Part shown: piece by piece, positions 46,420 through 57,660 of the stretch
Layout: every line of letters begins with the position of its first letter
How positions within the stretch are numbered: the stretch's first letter is position 1
From: Raffaelea ambrosiae
Taxonomy: Eukaryota; Ascomycota; Sordariomycetes; Ophiostomatales; Ophiostomataceae
NCBI GenBank assembly: GCA_002778195.1
Contig: PCDI01000008.1
Coordinates: 1,112,655-1,176,654, forward strand
Direction of reading: 5' to 3'
Length of the DNA: 64,000 bases
Notes under the pieces: generated by a model
The model's input: the letters and a program-made list of their open reading frames with translations, nothing else
Databases searched by the model: none
What the model was told of the DNA's origin: nothing
Position numbers and translations under genes: made by a program

Positions 46420-46674
46420 TCCGCGGATCTTCACCTCCAGGGCTCGCACACACAAACCCGCAACCCCCCGCCGCCGCTTAAACCCCTCACCTGCTGCTGC
46501 TTGTTCTTGTTGCCCCCTTGCCTGGTCAGGAACGAACATAAAACCCAACGTCTTCCCCCTTTTCTGGTGCTGTTGACTTTGGACCTCTTCTCTCCGATTC
46601 CTTCACCTCATCCACAGCTACTACACATACCACCACATCACCGACCCAGCCTCCTTGTCCTTCTCTACTTGCTC

Positions 46675-46680
46675 TTTATA
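46675..46680 (+). promoter_or_regulatory. TATA-like element of mannitol dehydrogenase
   Basis: TTTATA followed by a (CA)n run, 71-76 bp upstream of the ATG and embedded in pyrimidine- and CCAACCC-rich leader typical of highly expressed fungal genes. Confidence 0.4.
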
Positions 46681-46750
46681 CACACACACACACGTATACA
46701 CAGCACATTCACACCCAACCCAACCCAGCCCAACCACCACTACTTTCACC

Positions 46751-47750
46751 ATGCCGATCAAGTCTGCTACCGCGTCCCACGTCAAGGACCTCTTCAGCCT
46801 CAAGGGCAAGGTCGTTGTCGTCACCGGTGCTTCGGGCCCGCGTGGCATGGGCATTGAGGCAGCGCGCGCCTCTGCCGAGCTCGGCGCCGACGTGGCCATC
46901 ACCTACGCCTCCCGCAAGGAGGGTGCCGAGAAGAACGTCGAGGAGCTGATCAAGGAGTACGGCGTCAAGGCCAAGGCCTACAAGTGCGACGTGGGCGACT
47001 ACGCGCAGGTTGAGAAGCTGATTTCAGACATCATTGCCGAGTTTGGCAAGATTGACGGATTCGTGGCCAAGTAAGTTGGAAAGTCTTGTGTTTTGTGTGT
47101 GTGTTTTCGAGCTACAGGAGCTTCCCGCCTCTCCTGGCCTCTGCCTTTTCTATGTTTTTGAGAGCTACAGGAGCTTCTTGGGTCTTCTTGTTTTGCTCTG
47201 GTCTTTCCCAATAGCTTCTCTGTACATCCTGTAATCGCCTCTTCCTAGACCCCTGCTGACTTCTCAAAGCGCTGGCGCTACTGCCAATGCCGGCGTCGTC
47301 GACGGCACCGTCGAGGACTGGGAGCACGTCATCCACACCGACCTGAGCGGCACTGCCTACTGCGCCAAGGCGGTCGGCGCGCACTTTAAGCAGCGCGGCA
47401 CCGGCTCCTTTGTCATCACGGCGTCCATGTCCGGCCACATTGCCAACTACCCCCAGGAGCAGACCTCGTACAACGTCGCCAAGGCCGGCTGCATCCACCT
47501 GGCCAAGTCGCTGGCCAACGAGTGGCGCGACTTTGCCCGCGTCAACAGCATCTCGCCCGGCTACATCGACACTGGCCTGAGCGACTTCATCGACCAGAAG
47601 ACCCAAGACCTGTGGAACAGCTTGATTCCCGTCGGCCGCCCCGGCCTGGCCAAGGAGCTCAAGGGCGCCTACGTCTACCTGCTGAGCGATGCCAGCACCT
47701 ACACCACCGGCACCGACATCATCATTGACGGCGGCTACACTGTCCGGTAA
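46751..47750 (+). CDS. NADP-dependent mannitol dehydrogenase (SDR family)
   Basis: Exons 46751-47070 and 47270-47750; 266 residues, the usual size of fungal NADP-mannitol 2-dehydrogenase (MtDH, the Cla h 8 type) and the related Trichoderma L-xylulose reductase LXR1. It interconverts fructose and mannitol with NADP(H) in the cytosol. Seen: cofactor motif TGASGPRGMG at 25-34, an ITYASRKEGAEKN block for NADP phosphate, NAGATANAG at 107-115, catalytic Ser159 (ITASMSGH), and Tyr174-x3-Lys178 (QTSYNVAKAG), then RVNSISPGYIDTGLSDF and a C-terminal DGGYTVR. The whole chain reads without gaps against the family. The intron is 199 nt, long for this window, with GTAAGT donor, CTGAC branch and CAAAG acceptor; the junction restores Asn107. 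The ATG context is TTCACCATGCC. Mannitol metabolism matters for storage, stress and spores. Confidence 0.94.
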
Positions 47751-48637
47751 AGGGTGTGCGCACCGCACGGGAGAGTGCTAGACAGGTGGGAGGGGGAGGA
47801 GTGAGCAGAATGAAACAAAAAATGAATAAATAAAAAACATTTAAAAGAACACAAAAAATATGTATCGGAAGGGGGCGCGGCAGCCCAAAGGCAACGGTTA
47901 GTTAACCACAAGAAGCAACGGAGCTAGAGGCGTCGAGAGACCATGACCAAAAAAAAAAATATACCCATCCACGAAACACATCCGGTTCACATTTGGAAGG
48001 GGATTGCGTGCCACTATCTCCTTTTGTCTCTGCCAGCAAGAAGAAAAAAAACACTTTTTTCGCGTAGAGATGCAATAGAACGGGGAACAAATCAAGAGAG
48101 CAGATGGATTGCCACTGGAGGCTGTTGACGGTTGTTGAAAGGAGATGGACATGTACATGTATGGCCGTACATGTATGACAAGCATGGACAAAGTGTTTGT
48201 GTCAAGACGTGGTGCGAGTGAAGCAATGCCCAGCCGTCGTGGCTGGCGTGGTATCTCTCATTATGTGACATGCATGTTTGTGCGGACAAAACGACAAGAG
48301 AGGCGCCGAAGTGACGCTTTTGGTGCGTGACGACAAGACAGCAAAACCAAGACAACAGAAGAACACAATAGGTAAGACAGTCTCGACGACAAAAGGACAA
48401 CAAGCTGGCGGCTGACGTGAGACAAAACCAGAGCCATTTCTAATATTCGAATGTGACCTGGGGGGGTTTTTTTTTTTCTCTCTCTTGGAATTTTTTTCTT
48501 TTCTTTATTCCGACGTTCCTTCATTATTTTCTTATGTCCTTTCTTCTTCTTTCCTTCCTCCTTCTTTCCTTCCTTTTTCTTATTCCTTTCTTCTTCTTCG
48601 CTCGTTCTTGGCCCCTTTCTCTTCTTTCCCCTCCTTC
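47751..48637. other. Convergent intergenic region
   Basis: About 890 bp between the stops of mannitol dehydrogenase and the desaturase-like gene. It contains an inverted-looking ATGTACATGTATGGCCGTACATGTATG at 48150-48176 and a long CTTCCTTC pyrimidine tract at 48470-48640. No gene. Confidence 0.5.
47825..47834 (+). terminator. Polyadenylation signal of mannitol dehydrogenase
   Basis: Overlapping AATAAATAAA, 74 bp after the stop codon, followed by A-rich sequence. Confidence 0.55.
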
Positions 48638-50212
48638 TCAGGCTGCCGGCAGCCCCTGCTTGCGACGCCACGCCGCGGCTGACCGCGACTTGGGAAACAG
48701 CCGGGCAATGTCTTCTTCGGCAAACGGCGCGGTCAGCCGGCGCAGGTGGGCGGCGCGCTGGTCCAGGGTCATGGCGCGCTGCTCGGGGCCCAGGGGGACC
48801 ATGCGCTTGGCCAGCGTGGCATAGTCCTGCCAGAGGATGAGGCGCAGGGTCAGCTCGAGGTAGTCGATGCCGTGGAACACCAACGCCTGCTCGGCGGCGT
48901 ACGCGCGCTTCTGGCGGACAAAGGCGCGCGGGTGGTCGCGCCAGTGGCGGCGCGGGTTCAGGTGGTGGGACGTGTGGTAGCCGTCGTTGAAGCAGATGCG
49001 GTTGCTGGCGACGTCGAGCACGGTGACGCTGGACCGGAAGTCGGAGTCGGGGGCGACGGGGTCGACAAAGGCGTGCTGGCCCCAGTTGCCGAGCATGAGG
49101 CCGACGCGGAGGATGAGGAAGGGGAGGACGAAGACGCAGACGGCGGCGCCGGGGGCGGTGACGCCGGGGAGGGCCACGCCGGGAAGGGCGGCCGTCTTGG
49201 CGAGGAGCACGACCGGGGCCCCGCGGCTCCGATACCCGGCCGTGACCATGCCGATCATCAGCAGGTAGCTGGCGACCTCCCAGAAGCCGGCGCGGACGGC
49301 GTTGCGGTAGCGGCGGGTGCGCCAGAAGTAGCGGGGCAGGTCGAACCAGGCGAGGAAGAAGAAGCGGCCGACGTAGCGGGCGCAGTCGGCGAGGCTGTCG
49401 CGGCGGAAGCGCATGGTGGACGACAGGTCGTCGGGCCCGTTGCCCTCGACGTGGTGGTGCTTGACGTGGTGGTAAAAGTACGAGTTCCAGGTGTGGCCCA
49501 TGAGCGGGTCGGCCACGTAGGGGAACAGCTGGTCGACGGCGCGCGTCCACAGGCGGTCGCGGCGCAGCACGCCGCCCTGGTGGATGTGCTGGTGCATCAT
49601 GATGGTGTAGGCGCCCATGCAGCCGCCCAGCACCAGGGCCGCGTGCAGCAGGCCGTGCAGCCAGGAGAAGCGGTAGAACAGCAAGCACAGCGCGCTCGGC
49701 AGCAGCGTCGTGGCGTACAGCAGCAGGTGCGTCACAAACACCACGTCGGTCTCGTGGCGGACGACGTGGCGCCGCACAAAGCGCACGTACGGCAGCAGCA
49801 GCCCCTGCACGAGCCCGCTGCGCACGGCGATGCGGAGGTACGCCCACCCGCTCCACCAGCCCGTTGCCGGCTGCGTGGCGGCCGCCTCCTTCTTGGCGGC
49901 CGCGGTGTCCAGCTGCAGGTCGAGCAGGTCGACCGAGGTGAACACGGTGGGCTCAAAGGTGGCCGGGCTGGCGGCGTCGTTGAGGCTGTCGAGGAGGGCG
50001 AGGGTGGTGGCGTCGGCCGGGGCGTCGGCGTTCTTGGCATGGTTGTTGTTGTTCGCGCTCTTGCCGGAGCTGGTGGCGTCGACGTCCCTGATGGCGTCGG
50101 CGTTGTAGTCCCGGTTGCTGCGAATGTCCCGGATGAGGCCCTCGAGGACGAGGCGGTCTGTCCGGGTGAGATTGGGGTCGAGGACGATGAGGTCCTCCAT
50201 TTTGGTAGCCAT
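48638..50212 (-). CDS. Fatty-acid-desaturase-like di-iron membrane protein
   Basis: Intronless, 524 residues. Three histidine clusters fit the membrane di-iron oxidase/desaturase superfamily: HQHIHQ at 207-212, HHVKHHH at 248-254, and HTSHH at 413-417 after NDGY, with NWGQHAF at about 376. Several hydrophobic segments lie between 158 and 205, 280-330 and 355-375. The N-terminal 110 residues are soluble with a short Asn/Ala-rich part and no cytochrome b5 domain is seen. It is closer in style to the uncharacterised fungal desaturase-superfamily proteins than to the OLE1 or delta-12 enzymes, whose boxes differ; substrate unknown. The start is the first in-frame ATG; on the mRNA strand it follows a C18 run by two bases. 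A second Met (residue 5) is an alternative start. C-terminus WRRKQGLPAA. Confidence 0.85.
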   Translation of the reverse strand: MATKMEDLIVLDPNLTRTDRLVLEGLIRDIRSNRDYNADAIRDVDATSSGKSANNNNHAKNADAPADATTLALLDSLNDAASPATFEPTVFTSVDLLDLQLDTAAAKKEAAATQPATGWWSGWAYLRIAVRSGLVQGLLLPYVRFVRRHVVRHETDVVFVTHLLLYATTLLPSALCLLFYRFSWLHGLLHAALVLGGCMGAYTIMMHQHIHQGGVLRRDRLWTRAVDQLFPYVADPLMGHTWNSYFYHHVKHHHVEGNGPDDLSSTMRFRRDSLADCARYVGRFFFLAWFDLPRYFWRTRRYRNAVRAGFWEVASYLLMIGMVTAGYRSRGAPVVLLAKTAALPGVALPGVTAPGAAVCVFVLPFLILRVGLMLGNWGQHAFVDPVAPDSDFRSSVTVLDVASNRICFNDGYHTSHHLNPRRHWRDHPRAFVRQKRAYAAEQALVFHGIDYLELTLRLILWQDYATLAKRMVPLGPEQRAMTLDQRAAHLRRLTAPFAEEDIARLFPKSRSAAAWRRKQGLPAA

Positions 50213-53204
50213 TGGGGGGGGGGGGGGGGGGATGTAAAGGGGGGGTTTTTTTTTTTTTTTTTGACACTCTCCAAGTGTACCTCCCCTTCACTGATTTTTC
50301 TTCCTCTTTTTTCTTCTTTCCTTCCCTCTCTTTCTCCTCGACCGTGGTTGTCGCAATCAACCTCTGACAAAGCTCTGTCCCGTAGGCCGTGGTGCCACTT
50401 TCCCGGATGGGCTCGGCTTACAAGGAGTTAAGCTTCTCTCGCAGAGACTTTCCCTGTGGCTAGCTCCGAATCCTTGGCTTTTCCCCCGTCTTTTCGTGTC
50501 TCCCGCACCGGTCTGTAGGCGGTTCCAGGGCCACAAGAGAGAAGAAATGCCGCAGCGAGAGAAGGTGGCAAGCGATCAACGACGACGGCCGAAAAGGAAC
50601 GCCGTTTGAAAAGAACCCAATTGCTGACTCGGATCGTCCCACTGTACACCGGAGTGGAGGTTCCAGTAAGCTGCACTTGTCCCCAAAGCAAGCTATGTCT
50701 CTTCTTAGCCGAGGAGTAATTTTTTTTTCTTTCTTTTTTTTTTTTTTTGGCGTTTTGGCGTTTTGGGGGTGTGTGGAGGGGCGTTGGAGAGCAGAGCTTG
50801 GGAAGGGGGGGGTTTTTCCGCTCTTGCCTCTTTTTCTTTGGCGCTCCGGGTCGGCCAGTAAGGAACTTCGCCGAGGCCGTCCAAAACAATGGTCGAGACC
50901 TGGCGGCGAGGACTGGGTATTGTACTCGTATGTGTACCCCCTTTTCCCCTTCGCTTCGTCGGCTGTCGTCACTGTTCTGTCACTGCTATCCTGCTGCCTT
51001 GCAAGGGAACCTGGTTCGTATTATTCGCCCGCCCCCTGTAACGACTTGGCTTGGCCTCTCTCTGGGGGGGACGTGTACCCGACTGACAGCCTAGAAAGTT
51101 GAAAGGCTCTTGGAGAAGTAGGAGGAGGGTCTCTTGTGTGGAGGGGTGTTTTGCCTTTTGAGAGCGCTGTCTTTTTATTTTTGATTTTATTTGATTTTAT
51201 TTTTTGGCCCGCGTGTTTGCCTACAAGTATTTATGGGCCAGTGCTTCTTTTTTTGTTGGTCGATTCTTGCTTGCTTCGAGTTTCCCCTTGTGGGCTCTGC
51301 AAGCCTGTTTCCAGCGTAGCTTCAAAGAGGGGACCCTCATTTCCGGCACTCATTATACCGGGTCGTTACGCACAGCAAAGAAAAGATAGGCACAGAGGAG
51401 CCAACCGCAAAAACAAAACCCCCCAAAGAGGAACACCAGACCGCTCTTTGCCAGTTCTGAGCACAATTGCCCCCCCCGTACGAGCATGTACGCGCATATT
51501 TTGTTATGCACGGTGCCTCTTTGGCGTTGGTGGCCCCTGGTGTAGTCTCCATGGTCTGTTTGTGTCTGTTCGGCAGCTCGTCAAGCTGTTCAACCTCGTC
51601 TGGTTCGCCTCTGTAGGAACTGAATAGGCCGCTCGGTCGATCATGAACGAGGAGGAATACACAAGACACACCCAAGAAACAGATAAAACATGCACGCTGG
51701 GGAGGAGAAACACGAAATCGTAAGATTGTCCTGCAAGGTGTTCTCTCAGACAAAAAAAAAAAAAGGAATCAGTTCGGATCTGTTCTGGTATTGTGTCATA
51801 CGTCTTTGTGTCTCAGTCGGTGAAGCTTGGCTTCAATTCCATGCGCAATACGCGCGGCTGAGCCCATTGATTGCTTGCCCTGTCTCTGCCACCGGCAAAC
51901 AACAAGCCGGGCTCAAACGAGAGCCCATGCCAGACGTGAAAAGACGACGCGTATCTATGGCTCCAAGGCTCCACGTGGGGTTTCTCCTCCCTTGCGGTGT
52001 ATGGTCTGAGTCTGAAAATAGAACCCGGCTCGCCGTCAAATAGCCGTACGTCGTATTCTGTTGTGTGTTTCGCTCGAGACACAACGGGCAGACGAGGAGC
52101 AGGCAGCCGCTCTTGGATCTGGTCTACTTCTTCTCGCTCAAACGCAAACCCCAACTGTCATTTGGCGGAATGCTGTTCAGGACGCTCAGAGCCCATGCCT
52201 TTTCTGTTGCTCTGACTCTAAAAGGATCCCATCCAAGCCACATTTGGGGGGGGAAAAGAAGAAAAAAAAGAAAGAAAGGGAAAAGGAGAAGGAAAAGAAA
52301 AAGAAGAAGAAAAAAAAAAGGAGAAAGAAAAGAAAAGAAAGCAAAAAAAGAAAGAAAAATATTGCTATAGGCCTTCTCTTCTTTATGTCGGATTTCTGCC
52401 AGCTTTCTGTCAAAACTCATGCGATACACTCCGTAGTTGTCATGCTCACTCAAGGAACCAACAAAAAAGGACAACCAGAAAATTGAAAGCTTGTTTGTCC
52501 TGCCAGGGGTCGAAGCTTAAGCTCCCGACAGCTTTCACCCGACACTTTTTTTTGGTGCTAATGAATGGGAAGGGTTGGAATCGGTTTCGGTTGGCCAACT
52601 GGATGGTGGCCGTGTCCACTAAACCGCGAGGTCTAGAACCCTGGGAACAGCACCTGCAGTCCACCTAATCCCTTTCCGGCAGGAGATGCGCATGGCTTCA
52701 ATTGGGCACCTGATTGGCTCATCTTCGGGTCCTGGCTTCACCAGAAGGCCTGGCTGGCCTCGCCCGAAAACCTTGCCTTGCCCGAAGACCAGAAGACCTG
52801 AAGACATGAAGACATGAAGACCTGAAGGCCTGGTCCTTCTTCTGGGAGTCAACGGGATGGCCTGATCCGTGAATGTGCTTCAAAGTAGGAAAATACATAA
52901 TTTCAAATTCACGCATGAGTCCTGCCAGGGCAGCTGAGTGAGGGTTTGGTGTTCATACATACAAGGCTGCCGTTGCCAGTTTTTTAAGACAGAGACAATA
53001 CGAAAAGTGGCTCCAAGTGACCCCCTTTTTTTGTTTCGTCTTGCTCAACTCTCTTCTTCTCTCTTTCCCACAATGGAAATCATCACCAGCCACCCAAAGA
53101 TGACCTCCACATCCGACGACCAGAAGGGGAAACAACACAACCGGCAATCTGGTGTGGCAAAAAGAACAAGCGCCGTGAAAGCAACAAGAAACTGGACCCC
53201 GCTA
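50213..53204. other. 3.0-kb region without recognisable gene
   Basis: Between the desaturase-like gene start and the stop of the Myb gene (both minus). T-rich tracts, a purine/A-rich stretch at 52250-52362, one TACTCGTATG near 50927 and repeats of GAAGACCTGAAG near 52780-52830 are present. No frame above about 170 codons shows a domain. Confidence 0.5.
50214..50231 (-). repeat. C18 run immediately upstream of the desaturase-like start codon
   Basis: On the mRNA strand 18 C end two bases before the ATG. A few bases further upstream come a C6 run and an A16 tract (plus strand T16 at about 50246-50261). Confidence 0.85.
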
Positions 53205-54652
53205 TCAGCGAGTAGAAGGTCCAATGCCATCAGAGTTTGGATAGTAGTGGTGGTAGTGGTGGTGATGGTGGTAGACGTGATGGTGGATGTGGAGCTCGCC
53301 GTTTGTATGGGGAGGTGGCGGACCCAGGCCTCGCTCTGCCTCTGACTGCATCTGGATAGTGTGCCGTGATGGATTGCAACGGGCTCGTCGATGGCTGTCC
53401 ATTGGACGAGTCGAGCTGCTTGTGGAAGTGGCCTCCGGGCCATCGACACCCAGAGGAGCTGGGGAGGCGAGAAGATCGACACTGCCCACTCCGAGCATGT
53501 GATCCAAGGCAGCATAACCACTGCTTGTACCAGCCAGCGAGGGGTCCCTAGAGTCTGCTCCCAGACCGCCAATGTCCCAGCTCCGGTGAAACGCGGCGCG
53601 GGCCGGATCGTCCACGCTGGCGTCGTGGATACGGCCGGCGACCTGGCTGGAGACTACACCCGAAGAGGGGACCGCTCCGGGCGAGAAGCCAGACGACAAG
53701 GAGTCGAAGAGGGACGTGTGGTCCGGCAGATCAAACGGCAGATAGGAAGAGTCGGGCCAGGGCGGGCCGCTCTGTTCGTCCGCCTCTGCGTCCACCTCGG
53801 CGTCCATCTCTGCGTCCGCCTCGGCGTCCACCGCTGCGTCCACCGCTGCGTCCGTCTCCGTCGTGCTCGGCCCGCTGGCACTCCTGCTCGTGGTCGACTC
53901 GGAGAGGGTGTCCGCCACGCTTGGATCACTTGCGGCAGCGGCCGACTCACCGCCGCGGCCCCGGGACAGGGCCCGCCAGCGGTTGCGGCAGGTCAGCGGC
54001 GGGCGCCCCGGAATCAGGCGGGAGATGGCGGACCAGCGGTTGCCGAGCCGGCGGACCTCGCGGCAGAGGACCTGGTCTTCCTGGGGCGACCAGTTGCGGA
54101 GCCGGTCGCAGGCCGTGGGGTCGAGGATGTCGTTGTACCGCTTGGCACACTGGTCGTCCTTTCTGCCGGGGATCATGCTAGCTGGGAGGGCGAGTGGGAT
54201 CAGCAATGGATTGCTTGGGGACGCCTATGCAGGTCTGGCGTGGGGAGGTGTGTGCAGCGAACCGATGATGTACCAGGCCGGCCCGTGGACGGCATACGCC
54301 TGCAGCAGCGTCTGGTCTTCCTCCGCCGTCCATCTGCCTTTGCGCAGCGACGGGTCCAGGGAGTGAAACCAGCGCTTTCGACAGTCCTGAGCAGAGGTGT
54401 GTGTGGTGTCAACAGAAGACTGCGGTGCGCAAGGAGAGGACAGAGAGCAAGATCTCTCGGGAAAGGGGGCGGCGACAATACCTTGGCTGTGCGGTGCGGC
54501 AGACCAGCGGCAATCTCCTTCCATCGGCTGTGTCGTCCCCGGGCGGTGCCAAAGCGGCCCACCAGAGCCACCAGACGGGCGTCCTCGTCCCGGGTCCAGA
54601 CTCGTCTGCCGCCGCTGCTGCTGCCAGCCGCGGGTGAGAGCTGGGTGGCCAT
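53205..54652 (-). CDS. Three-repeat (R1R2R3) Myb-type DNA-binding protein
   Basis: Exons 54652-54482, 54386-54263, 54181-53205 on the minus strand; 423 residues. Three SANT/Myb repeats are complete once spliced. R1: VWTRDEDARLVALVG, RWKEIAAGLPHRTAKDCRKRW. R2: GRWTAEEDQTLLQAYAVHG, WYIIASMIPGRKDDQCAKRYNDIL. R3: NWSPQEDQVLCREVRRLGNRW, SRLIPGRPPLTCRNRWRAL. The tryptophans and recognition-helix cysteines are in place, so sequence-specific DNA binding is expected. The rest is low complexity: a DAAVDAAVDAEADAEMDAE-type acidic repeat (possible activation domain), Ser/Pro-rich middle and a His/Tyr-rich end (HIHHHVYHHHHHYHHYY). Three-repeat Mybs of the c-Myb/BAS1 type occur in fungi, but I cannot name an orthologue. 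Tandem with the permease gene 659 bp upstream. Confidence 0.87.
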
Positions 54653-55311
54653 GTCGCGTGTGCTGTGGTGCTAGGACTTGTAGACAAAGCAGTCAGCCAG
54701 AGCGTCCAACTCGCTGGGAGGCCCGGCCTACGTGGACATCTGAGCTTCTGGGACCAACCGCCCATGGCTGCGTTCCGACAAGGACGGGCCTGCGAGCACG
54801 TACGCCTGTCCACGCATTCGGCTATCTTCCCTGGTGCCTCTGGTCCACTTTGTTCGGCCCAGGATGGCGCGAAAACCAGGATACAAAGAAGCGCATTCGT
54901 TCGGGGTCACTGCGTGGTATGGATATGGATCGCGGACCCAGCGTATCTACTTTCAGCATGGGCTTTTCGCCAATCCGCGTATCCTTTTGTCTGGCACCCC
55001 AAGACGGTGACTCGGCCCAGCCGACGGGAGCCAATGGCGTGTCCACGATAGCCTGGACGGCAGAAATCAAATAGAAAAATAAAAAAGGTGAAATATGGTG
55101 TAATGGCCCCCGAGATACGGAAGCATTGAAATGCTACGGTGTAACTAGTGTGTAGGTCCAGACGTCTGCGTAAAAAAAGAATAAAAGAGAATAAAAAAAA
55201 AAGACTGCGGTGTAGTTGAGGAGTTTCGGTCTGCTTAACAGAGTAACTAACTAGTTCATACAGTTGCTCAGCCTTCATATGTCCTCTGCATCGACCACAA
55301 CTAGTCTATCC
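54653..55311. other. Intergenic region, permease stop to Myb start
   Basis: 659 bp; includes A/T-rich sequence with GAATAAAAGAGAATAAAA at about 55179-55196 (plus strand) and ACTAACTAGT near 55245. Likely the Myb promoter and the permease 3' end. No gene. Confidence 0.45.
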
Positions 55312-57364
55312 TCACAGACGGCCGTCCACGCCGGCCGCAGCAACGCCCCGATGGCTGACAAGGTCCGCCTCCTGCAGGCTGACCCATTTTGTCTTGCGCG
55401 CCAGCTTCCAGCCCCCCGCGAGCACCAGAAAGACCAGGACGACAATGTAGTTCATCAGAAAGGCCTCGACATCCCAGGGCGCAAACGCCGTCCACCCCTG
55501 GAAGACGATGAAGAACAGGTTGCCCACGAGCCCGAACCACGCCGCGTAGGGATACAGCGGCGCCTGGTACGGCAGAATGTCGGCGGCGGCCAGGCCCTGC
55601 AGCTGGATGGCGCGGCGCAGGCGGATCTGGCACAGGCAGATGGCCGACCCTGCCGGGATCGTTGGTTGGTTAGCAACACTCCTGGGGACCCTCTCGCCGA
55701 GACTCATGATCAACTCGCATGCACAAGAACAGACGCACAGGTGATAAAGGTCGCCACGCCCGTCATGGACACGACCCACGTGTACACGGGCCCGGCGCCC
55801 GAGGAGAGGTTGAGGAAGGACAGAAAGCCGATCAGGTTCATGAGCACCAGCGCGTAGAGGGGCACGCCGCGACGCGTCGTGCGCGCCAGGATCTGCGGCG
55901 CCTGGCGCTGCTCGGCCAGGCCGACCAGCGTGCGCGAGCCCACGTACAGGGCGGAGTTGACGGCCGAGAAGATGGTGACGAGGATGATGGCGTTGACGAC
56001 GTGGGCGCCGGCGGTGCTGCCGGCGCGGGTGAAGGCGAGGACAAAGGGCGAGCGCGCGGTCTTGCTGGTGGCGCTGAGCAGGTGGGGGTCGTCGTAGGGC
56101 ACGGTGATGGTCAGGAAGAAGACGCCGCCGAGGAAGAGGCCGGCGATGCGCCAGAGGACGCTGCGGGTGGCCCGGGGCACGTCGCGGGCCGGGTGGCGGG
56201 ACTCGCCGGCGGTCAGGCCGACCATCTCGGAGCCGCTGTACTGCAGGGCGGCAAAGACAAAGGTCTGGAAGACGCCCTTGACGCCGCTGGCGGCAAACGC
56301 GCCGGGCTGGTGGTAGTAGCGGAAGCCGATGGTCTGGCCGCCGATGACGCCGGTGGAAATGAGGATGGCGCAGAGGAAGAAGGCGCCGATGGCGAGGACC
56401 TTGAAGAGGGCGAGCCAGAACTCGGCCTCGCCAAAGGAGCCGACGCCCAGGCAGGCAAAGGCCATGAAGAAGATCCTGGACAAGGGTGTTAGACGGCAGC
56501 GGTCTCTCGTCAGGAAACGGGGCGTTGCATAGTAGACCCGGGAGGGGGACACTCTAGACGATGTCCTACCAAAACACCAAGACCCAGCCCCATCGAGGCA
56601 TGGCGGTCTCCCAGAACGTCAGAACAAGGCCGAGGTTGTCTGCCGGTGCGAGCAGGTGTCAGCAGTCTGTTTGCGAACGCGAATGAAAAGGGAAAAGGAA
56701 AAAAGACGAAAAAAAGAAAAAAAAGAAAAAAAAGAAAAAAAAGACGAAAAAAAAAAAANAAAAAAAAAANNNNNTNNNATGGGAGACATACTATATTCCG
56801 CCATGATGATCCCTGCCCACAAGAACCAGTAGTTCCATCCCAGCGCGAAGCCGAGAGCCGGATCCAGGAACCGGGACGTGTAGTGCGTGAAGGAGCCTGC
56901 AGACGGTCAGATGCATGTGTCAAAAGAAGCTTAGAAGGATCATCAGGGATGCGCAGGAATCTTCCGACTATCCAACAGGCAGCCTGACCAGATACGGGAA
57001 TAAAGGCCCCCAGCTCGCCCAGCGACTGCATCACAGCCCACAGCAGAGTGCCGAGGACGGCAAAGCAGATGAGCAGGCCGGCCGGACCAGCCGCCGACAG
57101 ACCGGTGCCCATGCCCATGAAGTAGCCCGGCCCGATGACGCCGCCGATGGCCATCATCATGAGATGCCGCGGCAGCAGCTGGCGATGCAGGTGGGCCGAC
57201 TCGTAGTGCTCGTCGGCCACGGTCCCCTGGAGCGCCCGTGGCTCGGAGGTCTCTGGCAGCTGTTCCTTTTTCGTCTCGCGTTTGGCCATCTCGGGCAATT
57301 CCATCTCGGGCCATTCCATCCCGGGCTCGGACGGCCCTGCGCCTTGGGCAGCGATGTCAGCCAT
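55312..57364 (-). CDS. Amino-acid permease (YAT/AAP family)
   Basis: Exons 57364-56989, 56896-56792, 56639-56570, 56475-55739, 55649-55312 on the minus strand; 541 residues. It is a proton-coupled plasma-membrane transporter of the yeast amino-acid transporter family. Seen: GGVIGPGYFMGMG in the first membrane segment at about residue 75, QSLGELGAFIPVSGSFTHYTSRFLDPALGFALGWNYW across exons 1-2, the LGVGSFGEAEFWLALFKVLAI block (E-A-E-F-W typical of the family), VGLTAGESRHPARDVPRATR, NSALYVGSRTLVGLA, and ITW-SAICLCQIRLRRA near the end. Twelve hydrophobic segments are plausible. The N-terminus is acidic with a MEWPEMELPEM repeat. Four introns; the junction codons rebuild the motifs. Intron 2 contains the only undetermined bases of the window. 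Divergent from the copper amine oxidase. Substrate not predictable. Confidence 0.9.
56759..56778. other. Ambiguous bases (N) in a permease intron
   Basis: N at 56759, 56770-56774 and 56776-56778, at the end of an A-rich tract (poly-T/C on the mRNA strand). It lies inside the 152-nt second intron (56640-56791), so the coding sequence is unaffected. Confidence 0.95.
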
Positions 57365-57660
57365 GGCGTTGCGTGTCGGTGCTGGCAGCACTTTTATACT
57401 ATGCAGTTGTTTGGTTGTTGTAGACGCGAACGAGGTTCTATGCCGATGCACGTCGACTCTGTATTGCAAGAGCAGCCGAGCGCGGTCCTTTTTACGTCTG
57501 CTCCTCCCCGACCCCCCTGCCTTGCCATCCGACCGCACCGGCTGCACGAGCCATCACAAAGATCACGGCATGCAAGGATGATACACAAGAACCATCTGCA
57601 CATACCGTCTACACATACCATCTACACATCAACTTGGCTGGAACGGGACCCACATTAACT

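Larger units (their letters stand above)
44397..46750. other. Intergenic region upstream of mannitol dehydrogenase
   Basis: 2.35 kb with no supported gene. It includes an A-rich tract (44436-44456), a (GT)-rich stretch near 45570-45595 with TACTCGTAGTATG, and the C30 run near 46400. The last 150 bp are CT/CA-rich with a TATA-like element. Confidence 0.5.
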
